A model generated the notes under the pieces. It was not told the origin of the DNA, ran no database searches, and was given only the letters and a program-made list of their open reading frames with translations. Position numbers and translations under genes: made by a program. Of a DNA stretch of 13,440 nucleotides, positions 1 to 7,645 are shown in pieces (within the stretch, counting starts at the first letter, position 1; the number at the start of each line of letters is the position of its first letter). Source of the DNA: an uncultured Bacilli bacterium (GTDB lineage Bacteria > Bacillota_I > Bacilli_A > RF39 > UBA660); contig CANRMU010000015.1 in assembly GCA_947631895.1 (NCBI GenBank), forward strand, positions 1 through 13,440. Direction: 5' to 3'.

Positions 1-1796
1 GTAGTTGGACAAATGGAAGTGTAACTTTAACAATCGAAGGAGCAACAGATAGTGGAGGAAGTGGCTTACATAGTACGGCAGCCTATAGTTTTAATAATGG
101 AACGGATTGGCAAGCAAGTGCTACAAAGGAATACTCAGCCAATGAAAGTAACATTACAATTAAAGTAAGAGATAATGCTGGAAATATTTATACATATCCA
201 ACAAAACAAAGTATAACCAACATTGAAAAAGAATTACCAAGTATAACAGGAGTAAAGAAAAGTACGAGTGCATGGACGAATGGAAAAGTAACATTAACAA
301 TAGAAGGAGCAGCAGATACTGGAGGAAGTGGCCTACATGATGACTCTCCATATAGTTTCAATAATGGGGTAGATTGGCAAGCAAGTGCAACCAAAGAGTA
401 TTCAGCAAATGAAAGTAACATTACAATCAAAGTAAGAGATAATGCCGGAAATATTTATACATATCCAACTAAACAAGAAATAACCAATATTGAAAAAGAA
501 TTGCCAAGTATAAGTGGAGTAAGTAAAAGTACAAGTTCATGGACCAATGGAAATGTAACCTTAACAATCAATGGAGCAACAGATAGTGGAGGAAGTGGTC
601 TACATGATACAGCAGCTTATAGTTTTAATAATGGAACAGATTGGCAAGCAAGTAATAAAAAAGAATACCAAACAAATGAAAGTAATATTATAATAAAGGT
701 AAGAGATAATGCTGGAAATATCTATACTTATCCAACAGCACAAAGTATAACTAATATCGATAAAGAACCACCAAGTGTACCAACCGTAAATCTAAATGGC
801 TATACAAGTGGAACTGAAACATATGATGATGTCAAAATAACCTTAACCTCAACAGATAATCAAAGTGTATCATATTATGAATATTCAACAAATAAGAGTA
901 GTACAACAAGAGTGCCAAATAATCCATGGACAATAAGTGATGAATTAAATGCTACATATTACTTTAGAGCAGTAGACCATGTCGGAAATCCAAGTGGATG
1001 GACAGGAGCATATACAATAAATAAAAAAGTTGATCCATTTGCTAAAGCTATAACAATCTGTGGTCAAGGTGGAACAAATGCTGCAACATGTATAAAAAAT
1101 AATGCAAATTTAGATACTATCAATTTAATGGCCGATGATACAAGTGATGCTAATATAAGATATGTAGGTGCTACTCCAAATAACTATATTGATATAGGCG
1201 ATAAAGATAGCAATGGGCAACAAATTTTATGGCGAATTATAGGAATAATAGATGGCAAATTAAAAATAATTCGAAATGAAAGCATTGGAGATATGGCATG
1301 GAATAATGTTTTTTCTAATATATGGTCAAGTTCTCAATTAGCAAGTTACTTAAATGAGAACTATAGTATAAATTCTAATTTAATAACCAATGAAAGTTGG
1401 AATGTAGGAGTTAAAGATAGTAGCGAATATCCTTCAAAAGATTTTTATATTTCTGAGCACAAAGGAAAGTGGACTGGTAATGTAGGATTAATTACTACAA
1501 GTGACTATGGCTACGCAGTAGGAGGAGAAGTAAGAAATAATTGCTTAACAAAGAATTTATATGATTATAGAGAAGACAATTGCTATACAAATAATTGGTT
1601 AACAAAAGATAAACCGTTTTGGACAATTACAGCTAATACTGCTGGATTTGGCTACTATGCTTTTTATGCCATTAGTTATGTTACAAATGCTCCAGTTACA
1701 GAAAAGTATAGTGTTTTTCCAACTGTTTATCTAATAACTGCAACTAAAATTATAGCTGGAAATGGTTCAATTACTTCTCCGTTCATCGCTCAATAA
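1..1796 (+). CDS. Large repeat-containing surface/secreted protein, C-terminal part (5' end outside window)
   Basis: The reading frame is open from the left edge (codons begin at 3) to the TAA at 1794-1796, giving 597 visible residues with no start codon that looks real, so this is the 3' part of a longer gene. Seen: about three tandem 89-residue repeats (visible residues 1-258), each with a WTNG start, a YSFNNG core and a KVRDNAGN end. A related module follows (about 259-345, ending in RAVDHVGN), then a C-terminal domain (about 346-597) with ILWRIIGI, four cysteines and a GNGSITSPF end. Known: such repeats resemble bacterial Ig-like/fibronectin-like beta-sandwich stalks, and similar C-terminal domains recur in secreted proteins of uncultured gut Firmicutes (possibly DUF6273-like, not verified). 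Inferred role: extracellular adhesion or ligand binding. There is no LPXTG motif, C-terminal membrane helix or basic tail, so anchoring must be N-terminal or absent. The coding strand is very rich in A compared with the neighbouring genes. Confidence 0.85.
   Translation, partial: SWTNGSVTLTIEGATDSGGSGLHSTAAYSFNNGTDWQASATKEYSANESNITIKVRDNAGNIYTYPTKQSITNIEKELPSITGVKKSTSAWTNGKVTLTIEGAADTGGSGLHDDSPYSFNNGVDWQASATKEYSANESNITIKVRDNAGNIYTYPTKQEITNIEKELPSISGVSKSTSSWTNGNVTLTINGATDSGGSGLHDTAAYSFNNGTDWQASNKKEYQTNESNIIIKVRDNAGNIYTYPTAQSITNIDKEPPSVPTVNLNGYTSGTETYDDVKITLTSTDNQSVSYYEYSTNKSSTTRVPNNPWTISDELNATYYFRAVDHVGNPSGWTGAYTINKKVDPFAKAITICGQGGTNAATCIKNNANLDTINLMADDTSDANIRYVGATPNNYIDIGDKDSNGQQILWRIIGIIDGKLKIIRNESIGDMAWNNVFSNIWSSSQLASYLNENYSINSNLITNESWNVGVKDSSEYPSKDFYISEHKGKWTGNVGLITTSDYGYAVGGEVRNNCLTKNLYDYREDNCYTNNWLTKDKPFWTITANTAGFGYYAFYAISYVTNAPVTEKYSVFPTVYLITATKIIAGNGSITSPFIAQ
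3..776 (+). repeat. Tandem 267-bp (89-residue) in-frame coding repeats, about three units
   Basis: Units lie at 3-269, 270-536 and 537-776; the last is recognisable for about 80 residues before diverging. The period is exactly 267 bp, measured between the conserved Trp codons at 6, 273 and 540. By hand comparison units 1 and 2 differ at 12 of 89 residues, and units 1 and 3 at 11 of 80. The KVRDNAGNIYTYPT stretch is identical in all three, while the residues just after GSGLH vary. Synonymous codon differences are scattered between units, so they are not very recent duplicates. The first unit starts at the window edge, so more copies probably lie upstream. Confidence 0.95.
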
Positions 1797-1816
1797 AATA
1801 GTAATAATTTACTATT
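1797..1816 (+). terminator. Weak AT-rich hairpin after the surface protein gene
   Basis: An 8-bp perfect inverted repeat (AATAGTAA, loop TAAT, TTACTATT) begins directly after the stop codon. It has only one G-C pair and no clean T-run follows, so it is a poor intrinsic terminator. It may still mark the end of the upstream transcript, because a new promoter begins about 35 nt later. Confidence 0.3.
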
Positions 1817-1837
1817 ATTGACACATTTTAATTTAAA

Positions 1838-1864
1838 TTAGCATTTTGTATTGACAAGTGCTAA
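1838..1864 (+). promoter_or_regulatory. CIRCE operator 1 (HrcA binding site)
   Basis: The site reads TTAGCATTT - 9 nt - AAGTGCTAA. Against the CIRCE consensus TTAGCACTC-N9-GAGTGCTAA it keeps the outer TTAGCA and AGTGCTAA arms, and 8 of 9 arm positions are palindromic. It covers the -35 box (1851-1856), so bound HrcA should block RNA polymerase. It lies upstream of hrcA, the classical arrangement. Confidence 0.92.
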
Positions 1865-1878
1865 TTTTTTAGTATAAT
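1851..1878 (+). promoter_or_regulatory. Sigma-A type promoter of the hrcA-grpE-dnaK-dnaJ operon
   Basis: A perfect -35 box TTGACA (1851-1856) is followed after 16 nt by a perfect -10 box TATAAT (1873-1878). Transcription should start about 1884-1886. The -35 box lies inside CIRCE 1 and the expected start falls at the first bases of CIRCE 2, so the promoter is bracketed by two HrcA operators. Confidence 0.9.
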
Positions 1879-1882
1879 TAAT

Positions 1883-1909
1883 TTAGCACTTGCATATATT
1901 AGGTGCTAG
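1883..1909 (+). promoter_or_regulatory. CIRCE operator 2 (HrcA binding site, also in the 5' leader)
   Basis: The site reads TTAGCACTT - 9 nt - AGGTGCTAG, a close match to the CIRCE consensus, 45 bp downstream of CIRCE 1. It begins at about the expected +1, so it is transcribed into the leader. As RNA the two arms can pair over all nine positions, including two G-U pairs. Its right arm runs into the hrcA Shine-Dalgarno sequence (AGGA at 1910-1913). Confidence 0.9.
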
Positions 1910-1913
1910 AGGA
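1910..1913 (+). promoter_or_regulatory. hrcA ribosome binding site (decides the start)
   Basis: AGAGGA ends at 1913, 6 nt before ATG 1920 and 9 nt before ATG 1923. This supports a start at one of these ATGs rather than the in-frame TTG at 1890, which lies inside CIRCE 2. Confidence 0.75.
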
Positions 1914-1919
1914 TGTGAA

Positions 1920-2927
1920 ATGATGAACAATAGACAAGAAAGTATTCTAAAGTATATTGTGGAATCTTATATTAAAACAGTTAAGCCTGTTGGAAGTAAG
2001 TCGTTGTGCAAAAAGTTACAATGTTCATCGGCTACAATTAGAAATGAAATGGCTAAGTTAGAAGAATTAGGATTTTTAGAAAAAAATCATATCTCTTCTG
2101 GTCGTATTCCATCAGAAAAAGGTTATAAGTATTATGTTGAAAAACTAATGAAGCCTAAAGAATTAACTGGTGAAGATGTTTTAAAATTACAAACGATTTT
2201 TCAAAATCAGGAATTACAACTTTCTGATGCCATTAATCAATGTGTTGAAATAATTAGTGAAATAACTAATTATACAAGTATTGTTTTAGGAAAAAAATCA
2301 ATGGATAATACTTTACAACAAGTATCGATTATTCCATTAGCTAATAATAAGATTGTTGCTTTAGTATGTACTGATCATGGTATTGTTCAAAACAAACAAT
2401 TTAACTTGCCAAAAAATATTAATATTGATGAAATTGTTAAAACTTGTGATATTATTAATAAAATGCTTATTGGAACACCAATTAGAAAAGTATCAGAAAG
2501 ACTTGAATATGAAATTAAACCAATTATTGCTGATAAAATCAAACAATATGAAACCGTTTATAATATTTTTTCTAAAACATTTCATGACTTTGCGAGTAAA
2601 GTTCATGAAAATGTCCATGTAAGTGGAGCAAACTTTTTATTAGATGCTCCAGAATATAATAATGTTGAAGAAGTTAAAAAGATTCTTTCTAAATTTGACG
2701 ATGAAAATTTTATTAATAAGATTGAAGCAAGTGATGATGAAGAAGGAGTAAATGTTTACATTGGCGGTGAAAATGAATTTGACCCTAATGTAACAGTTAT
2801 TAAAACCACATTCCATCGTAATGGTGAAGATGGTACAATTGCTATTATTGGACCTAAGCGAATGGAATATGCTAAAGTTGTTGGCCTTTTATCATATATT
2901 AATGAACAATTAAATAAGGAGGATTAA
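1920..2927 (+). CDS. hrcA: Heat-inducible transcription repressor HrcA
   Basis: HrcA is the dimeric repressor that binds CIRCE operators and shuts off class I heat-shock genes; in other bacteria its activity depends on GroEL. The 335-residue product matches the usual family length. It has an N-terminal winged helix (about 1-75, with PVGSKSL and SSATIRNEM), the HrcA signature SSGRIPSEKGYKYYV, and a GAF-like C-terminal half ending in VVGLLSYINEQL. An upstream TTG at 1890 would add ten residues but lies inside an operator, so ATG 1920 (or 1923) is preferred. It is the first gene of the operon and is preceded by two CIRCE sites, so it should be autoregulated. grpE begins 1 nt after its stop. Neither groES/groEL nor another CIRCE target is visible in the window. 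Confidence 0.97.
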   Translation: MMNNRQESILKYIVESYIKTVKPVGSKSLCKKLQCSSATIRNEMAKLEELGFLEKNHISSGRIPSEKGYKYYVEKLMKPKELTGEDVLKLQTIFQNQELQLSDAINQCVEIISEITNYTSIVLGKKSMDNTLQQVSIIPLANNKIVALVCTDHGIVQNKQFNLPKNINIDEIVKTCDIINKMLIGTPIRKVSERLEYEIKPIIADKIKQYETVYNIFSKTFHDFASKVHENVHVSGANFLLDAPEYNNVEEVKKILSKFDDENFINKIEASDDEEGVNVYIGGENEFDPNVTVIKTTFHRNGEDGTIAIIGPKRMEYAKVVGLLSYINEQLNKED

Positions 2928-2928
2928 G

Positions 2929-3477
2929 ATGGACGAGAAAAATGCAAATGTAAATAAGGAAAATGAAGTAAAAGTAAAAAAGAAGAAAAATCATAATAAT
3001 CATAATAAATGGCAAGAACAAAATGAAAAGTTAGTTAAACAAAATGCTGAATTAAATGATAAGATTTTAAGAATTACAGCTGAAATGCAAAACATGAAAA
3101 GACATTTCGAAGAAGATAAGACACGATTAATTAAATATGATGGAGAAAAATTAATATTAGAAATTTTACCTATTGTTGATAATTTTGAAAGAGCGATTAT
3201 CTTAGATGATGAAAATTTAAGTGATGAATTAAGTAAATTCTTAAGTGGTTTTAAAATGATTTACGGTAATTTAGTAGACATTTTAAATAAATTAGAAGTT
3301 AAAGAAATAGAATGCGTTGGTAAACCTTTTGATTCTATTAGTATGAATGCCGTTTTAATTGATCACATAGAAGATGTTGAAGATAATATTGTTATTGATT
3401 GTATGCAAAAAGGTTATATGTATAAAGATAAAATTATTAGACCAGCTATGGTGAAAGTGAATAATAATGGACAATAA
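2929..3477 (+). CDS. grpE: Hsp70 nucleotide exchange factor GrpE
   Basis: GrpE releases ADP from DnaK and so resets the chaperone cycle; it works as a homodimer in the cytoplasm. The 182-residue protein begins with a charged, Lys/Asn/His-rich disordered segment. A long helix with coiled-coil character follows (about 28-75, containing LRITAEMQNMKRHFEEDK), then a helical bundle, then the C-terminal beta domain with the family signature MNAVLIDH ... QKGYMYKDKIIRPAMVKV. A strong AAGGAGG at 2916-2922 precedes ATG 2929, within the end of hrcA, suggesting translational coupling. The 3' end overlaps the next gene by 11 nt. Recognition rests on the C-terminal signature and operon position. Confidence 0.96.
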   Translation: MDEKNANVNKENEVKVKKKKNHNNHNKWQEQNEKLVKQNAELNDKILRITAEMQNMKRHFEEDKTRLIKYDGEKLILEILPIVDNFERAIILDDENLSDELSKFLSGFKMIYGNLVDILNKLEVKEIECVGKPFDSISMNAVLIDHIEDVEDNIVIDCMQKGYMYKDKIIRPAMVKVNNNGQ

Positions 3478-3967
3478 TGTTTTTATAAATAGTAAAACAT
3501 TTGATATTGAACCAAATGTATTTGCTTGTGATAAATTAATAGCCGACTCAATAAAAATATTAAATAAAAAAGGATATATTACTAATTCTAGTTGTGAAGG
3601 TCATATAAGTTTTACTTGGCATGAAATAACTAATTGTGATTTATCTATGTTAGATATAGCCTCAAATGATGAACGATTTATTGTTTTAAAAGTAAAAGAA
3701 AATAGTTTTGATTATTTGACAAGAAGTGAATTAACATCAATATATATTTCTTTTGAACAAAATTATCAGTTTAAAGATTTACCAGAAGGATTTAATTTAG
3801 AAGAAGATAATCAAAAATATATTCTTAGAAAAACAATTTATTATTATGATAATAATGAACGAAGAGATATTAATGATATCGAAAAAGAAAAAGATAAATA
3901 TCTTAAAATACTCAATGATTGGGTAAGAAATTTACCAATAAAAGAAAGGAATGATAAAAATGAGTAA
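3467..3967 (+). CDS. Unknown small protein with a CEGH motif, between grpE and dnaK
   Basis: The product has 166 residues and I do not recognise it securely. It shows no signal peptide or membrane segment and is acidic and Asn-rich. An N-terminal stretch ([19 protein letters not shown], about 19-37, then SSCEGH at 41-46) resembles a widespread group of uncharacterised short Firmicutes/phage proteins with a LN-KGY-x-T ... CxGH pattern. That resemblance is from memory. Cys43 and His46 could bind metal, but nothing else supports this. The gene overlaps grpE by 11 nt at its start and dnaK by 8 nt at its end, so it is translated within the operon and must share its heat-shock control. Only a weak Shine-Dalgarno (GGTGAAAG) is visible. 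The uninterrupted frame and tight overlaps argue for a real gene. Confidence 0.8.
   Translation: MDNNVFINSKTFDIEPNVFACDKLIADSIKILNKKGYITNSSCEGHISFTWHEITNCDLSMLDIASNDERFIVLKVKENSFDYLTRSELTSIYISFEQNYQFKDLPEGFNLEEDNQKYILRKTIYYYDNNERRDINDIEKEKDKYLKILNDWVRNLPIKERNDKNE
3945..3950 (+). promoter_or_regulatory. dnaK ribosome binding site (decides the start)
   Basis: AAAGGA ends immediately before an in-frame ATG at 3951, leaving no spacing, but 9 nt before ATG 3960. The latter gives the normal DnaK N-terminus [10 protein letters not shown], so 3960 is the start. Confidence 0.8.
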
Positions 3968-5786
3968 AATTATAGGTATTGATTTAGGTACAACAAATAG
4001 TTGTGTATCTATTATGGAAGGTGGAAGTCCTGTTGTAATTCCAAATGATGAAGGAGGAAGAACTACACCAAGTGTTGTAGCCTTTACTAAAGATGGTGAA
4101 ACATTAGTAGGAGATCGTGCTAAACGTCAAGCAGTAACTAATCCTAAAAATACTATTTCATCTATTAAAAGAAAAATGGGTACTAGTGAAAAAACTAAAG
4201 CAAATGATAAAGATTGGACTGCAGAAGAAATTTCAGCTAAAATATTAAGTAAATTAAAAGCTGATGCTGAAAGCTATTTAGGCGGAACAGTAAGTGAAGC
4301 TGTTATTACGGTTCCAGCATACTTTAATGATGCTCAAAGACAAGCAACTAAAAATGCTGGTAAAATTGCTGGTTTAGATGTAAAACGTATTATTAATGAA
4401 CCAACTGCAGCTGCTTTAGCTTATGGTCTTGATAAACAAGAAAAATTACAAACTATCTTAGTTTATGACTTAGGTGGTGGAACATTCGACGTTTCAATCC
4501 TTGAAATTGGGGATGGTGTTTATGATGTTAAATCAACAAGTGGTAATAACCGTTTAGGTGGCGATGATTTCGATCAAAGAATTATTGATTGGATGACAGA
4601 TACATTCAAAAAAGAAAATGGTATTGATTTAACTAAAGATTCAATGGCTATGCAACGTTTAAAAGATGCTGCTGAAAAAGCTAAGAAAGATTTATCTGGT
4701 ATGAGTAAAACTCAAATAAATTTACCATTTATTTCACAAAGTAGTGATGGTCCAGTTCATTTAGATATGGAACTATCTAAAGCTAAATTTGAAGATTTAT
4801 GTCGTGATTTATTTGATTCAACTCTAGAGCCAGTAAGAAAAGCTTTAAAAGATGCTAAGTTAAGTTCTAAAGATATTGATGAAGTAATCTTAGTTGGTGG
4901 TTCTACTCGTATTCCATATATTCAAGAATTAGTTAAAAAAGAACTTGGTAAAGAACCTCATAAAGGTGTTAACCCTGATGAAGTTGTTGCCATGGGTGCA
5001 GCTATTCAAGGTGGTGTTTTAACTGGTGAAGTTGATGATTTAGTATTACTAGATGTTACGCCATTATCACTTGGACTTGAAACTTTAGGTGGCGTTATGA
5101 CGGTGTTAATTCCAAGAAATACAACTATTCCAACAAGTAAGAGCCAAGTATTTAGTACAGCTGCTGATAATCAACCTGCCGTAGACATTCATGTTTTACA
5201 AGGTGAAAGACCAATGGCTGCTGACAATAAAACTTTAGGTAACTTCCAATTATCTAATATTCCACCAGCACCAAGAGGAATACCTCAAATCGAAGTTAAA
5301 TTTGATATCGATGCTAATGGTATTGTTAATGTTACAGCTAAAGATTTAGGTACTAATAAAGAACAATCTATTACTATTACTTCAAATACTAATTTAAGTG
5401 ATGAAGAAATTGATAAAATGATGAGGGAAGCCGAAGCTAATAAAGAACAAGATGAAAAACGTAAAGAAGAAGCTAATGTTAGAAATGATGCTGACTCAAT
5501 GGTCTTTGCAACTGAAAAAGCACTTAAAGATTTAGGTGATAAAGTTGATAGTAAAGATAAAGAAGAAGCTGAAGACAAATTAAAAGAATTAAAAGAAGCT
5601 TTAGAAAAAGATGATATTGAAGATATCAAAAAGAAAACTGAAAATTTAAATGAAGTAGCAATGAAATTAGCAACTAAAGTTTATGAAGAAGAAGCAAAGA
5701 AAAATGGGAATAATAATGAAAATACAACTACTGAAGAACCTAAAAAAAATGATGATGTAGAAGAAGCTACATACGAAGAAAAATAA
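3960..5786 (+). CDS. dnaK: Molecular chaperone DnaK (Hsp70)
   Basis: ATP-driven chaperone that binds exposed hydrophobic segments and cycles with DnaJ and GrpE. The 608-residue product is close to other Gram-positive DnaKs (about 610) and shorter than the proteobacterial form. ATPase domain (about 1-355): phosphate-1 motif [10 protein letters not shown] (5-14), [11 protein letters not shown], phosphate-2 motif [10 protein letters not shown] (170-179) and the adenosine motif VGGSTRIP. The linker [10 protein letters not shown] lies at about 358-367. The substrate-binding beta domain follows with [12 protein letters not shown], then a helical lid. The tail is disordered and Asn/Glu-rich, ending EEATYEEK, a variant of the usual acidic end. 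Start chosen at 3960 (see RBS). The upstream unknown gene overlaps by 8 nt. A stable hairpin follows the stop. Confidence 0.99.
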   Translation: MSKIIGIDLGTTNSCVSIMEGGSPVVIPNDEGGRTTPSVVAFTKDGETLVGDRAKRQAVTNPKNTISSIKRKMGTSEKTKANDKDWTAEEISAKILSKLKADAESYLGGTVSEAVITVPAYFNDAQRQATKNAGKIAGLDVKRIINEPTAAALAYGLDKQEKLQTILVYDLGGGTFDVSILEIGDGVYDVKSTSGNNRLGGDDFDQRIIDWMTDTFKKENGIDLTKDSMAMQRLKDAAEKAKKDLSGMSKTQINLPFISQSSDGPVHLDMELSKAKFEDLCRDLFDSTLEPVRKALKDAKLSSKDIDEVILVGGSTRIPYIQELVKKELGKEPHKGVNPDEVVAMGAAIQGGVLTGEVDDLVLLDVTPLSLGLETLGGVMTVLIPRNTTIPTSKSQVFSTAADNQPAVDIHVLQGERPMAADNKTLGNFQLSNIPPAPRGIPQIEVKFDIDANGIVNVTAKDLGTNKEQSITITSNTNLSDEEIDKMMREAEANKEQDEKRKEEANVRNDADSMVFATEKALKDLGDKVDSKDKEEAEDKLKELKEALEKDDIEDIKKKTENLNEVAMKLATKVYEEEAKKNGNNNENTTTEEPKKNDDVEEATYEEK

Positions 5787-5792
5787 TTAAAA

Positions 5793-5823
5793 GTGATGGT
5801 TCTAGGAAACTAGAACCTTTCAC
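5793..5823 (+). other. Strong intercistronic RNA hairpin without a U-tract (dnaK-pepF)
   Basis: A perfect 8-bp stem (GGTTCTAG / CTAGAACC, 5798-5805 and 5810-5817) is closed by a GAAA tetraloop, a GNRA loop. It is extended by an outer GTGA / TCAC pairing with a small internal loop. It is followed by CGCGTTTAATAG, not a T-run, so it is unlikely to be an efficient intrinsic terminator. It more likely acts as an mRNA processing or 3'-stabilising element for the hrcA-dnaK part, or as partial attenuation before pepF-dnaJ. Confidence 0.7.
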
Positions 5824-5837
5824 GCGTTTAATAGAAA

Positions 5838-5842
5838 AGAGG
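5838..5842 (+). promoter_or_regulatory. pepF ribosome binding site supporting a TTG start
   Basis: AGAGG lies 6 nt before TTG 5849. No ATG occurs in frame near here, and translation from the TTG gives a complete family N-terminus. Confidence 0.65.
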
Positions 5843-5848
5843 TTTATT

Positions 5849-7645
5849 TTGAAAACATATAAGACTAGAGATGAAGTAGAAGAAGAATACAAATGGGATT
5901 TAACATCATTCTTTAAAAATGAAGAAGAATTTAATAAATCCTTACAAGAATTAGAAAATAATATTAATGAAATTAAAAATTATGTTGGTTGTACTAAAGA
6001 TGCAGATAAATTATATGAATTTTTAAATTTTGAGATAAATACTTTAGCTTTATTTGAAGATTTATATGTCTATGCTCATTTAATTAATGATCAAGAACTG
6101 GGAATATCTAAAAACATTGAAAGAAAAAATAAAACAATTATTTTAAATGGAAAATTAGAAACAGCATTAAGTTTTTTTAATCCAGAATTATTAAAATTAA
6201 GTAAAGAAGAATATCAATCTTTATTTACGAAAAATCCTAAATTAAATGAATATAAAGCTGTTTTAGATGATATTTATCGTTTTAAAGATCATATTTTAAA
6301 TGAAGAAGAAGATATTATTGTAACTAAATTAGTTAATGCTATGGATCATTTTGATGATATTTCATCAACTATGTTAAATAAAAATCATCATTATGGTTAT
6401 GTTAAAATAGATAATGAAAAAGTTTTAATAACTTCAACTAATTTTCGTAAATTAATGCGTAATCCAAAAGAAGAAGTTAGAAAAAAAGCTTATATGAATT
6501 TTCATAAAGTAATTGACCAATATAGTGATGTAAATGCTAATTTATTAAATTCATATATAAGTATGGAAGAACAATTAGCAAGTATTTATAAATTTTCTAG
6601 TTCATGGGAACAAAAATTATTTTCTTTAGAATTAAGTGATAAAGTATTTAAAACACTATGTGAAACAACTGAAAAAAATTTAGATGTTTTACATAAATTT
6701 TATGCCTTAAAAAAAGAAGTTTTAAAATTAGAACCATTTAATTATTATGATATAGCTTTACCAATGAGTCATAATAAAAAAGAATATAGTATTAAAGAGG
6801 CTCAGAATATTATTAGAAATTCTTTAGAACCTTTAGGTAAAGAATATTTAAATAAGTTTGAAAAGATTATTACTAATCGTTATATAGATTATTGTGAATA
6901 TCAAGGTAAATGTAGTGGTGGTTATTCTTTTGGAACTCTAAAACAAGATTCCAGAATATTATTAAGCTTTAATGGTAATTTAGATTCGGTATCCACAATT
7001 GCGCATGAAGCTGGACATAATGTTCATCATCAATTTATTAAAGAAAATAATCCATTACAATATTTAGAAAGTCCTAATATTGTTTGTGAAGTTGCCTCTT
7101 TAACTAATGAATTTTTACTATCTAATTATTTAGCTAAAAAAGGTAGTAGTAAAGAAGAAAAATTATCTGGTATTGAAAATATTTTAAATGTCATTGAAAA
7201 TAATTTATTTGGTGCGGTAAGAGAAGGATTAATGGAAAAAGATATGTATCAAGTTATAGCAAATGATGGAAGCTTAACTAAAGAATACTTAGATAATTTA
7301 TCCAAAAAAAGTCTTAAAAAGTATTTAGGATCTAGTGTTAAAGCTCATAAATATCTTAAAGATGGTTGGGTTACTAGAAGTCATTATTACATGAATTATT
7401 ATTTATTTAGCTATGCCATTTGTGTTTGTGTAGCGGCTAATGTGGCTGATAAAATTATTAATGGCGATAAAGAAATGTTAGAAAATTATTTAAAATTTTT
7501 AAAGACTGGTTCTGATAAAAATCCAACCGAAATATATGCTATTTTAAAAATTGATTTAGAAAGTGCTGAAACATACAAAAGAGCAATTGAATATTTTGAT
7601 TCTTTAATAGCTAAATTTAGAGAAGTATATGAAGGTGATGCGTAA
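5849..7645 (+). CDS. pepF: Oligoendopeptidase F-like M3 zinc metallopeptidase
   Basis: Cytoplasmic peptidase of the M3 (thimet) family, which cuts short peptides rather than folded proteins. The 598-residue product is the normal length for PepF. Seen: the N-terminal family motif ([11 protein letters not shown], about 13-23), a long helical half, the zinc motif HEAGH at 386-390 and the third ligand in CEVAS (Glu414). The conserved C-terminal region contains the [17 protein letters not shown] helix and [10 protein letters not shown]. No signal peptide is seen. It starts with TTG, supported by AGAGG 6 nt upstream. It lies between dnaK and dnaJ, an unusual place, and its TAA shares its last A with the dnaJ ATG, so dnaJ translation is probably coupled to it. 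Inference: peptides released by stress proteolysis are degraded alongside refolding. Exact substrates cannot be read from sequence. Confidence 0.95.
   Translation: MKTYKTRDEVEEEYKWDLTSFFKNEEEFNKSLQELENNINEIKNYVGCTKDADKLYEFLNFEINTLALFEDLYVYAHLINDQELGISKNIERKNKTIILNGKLETALSFFNPELLKLSKEEYQSLFTKNPKLNEYKAVLDDIYRFKDHILNEEEDIIVTKLVNAMDHFDDISSTMLNKNHHYGYVKIDNEKVLITSTNFRKLMRNPKEEVRKKAYMNFHKVIDQYSDVNANLLNSYISMEEQLASIYKFSSSWEQKLFSLELSDKVFKTLCETTEKNLDVLHKFYALKKEVLKLEPFNYYDIALPMSHNKKEYSIKEAQNIIRNSLEPLGKEYLNKFEKIITNRYIDYCEYQGKCSGGYSFGTLKQDSRILLSFNGNLDSVSTIAHEAGHNVHHQFIKENNPLQYLESPNIVCEVASLTNEFLLSNYLAKKGSSKEEKLSGIENILNVIENNLFGAVREGLMEKDMYQVIANDGSLTKEYLDNLSKKSLKKYLGSSVKAHKYLKDGWVTRSHYYMNYYLFSYAICVCVAANVADKIINGDKEMLENYLKFLKTGSDKNPTEIYAILKIDLESAETYKRAIEYFDSLIAKFREVYEGDA

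Noticed and set aside
1..776. CRISPR array or transposon-type repeat
   Set aside because: The repeats are 267 bp, contiguous, in frame and protein-coding, with synonymous differences; there are no spacers and no inverted ends.
501..1796. A gene starting at TTG 501
   Set aside because: The frame is open back to the left edge and the sequence before 501 encodes two more copies of the same repeat. TTG 501 is an internal Leu codon of a longer gene.
1890..1919. Upstream TTG start for HrcA
   Set aside because: It lies within the second CIRCE operator close to the predicted +1 and has no Shine-Dalgarno sequence; ATG 1920/1923 has one and gives the usual HrcA N-terminus.
5285..5629. Minus-strand open frame opposite the end of dnaK
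   Set aside because: Ser/Leu-rich translation of the complement of a Lys/Glu/Asp-rich coding region, with no ribosome binding site; a shadow of dnaK.
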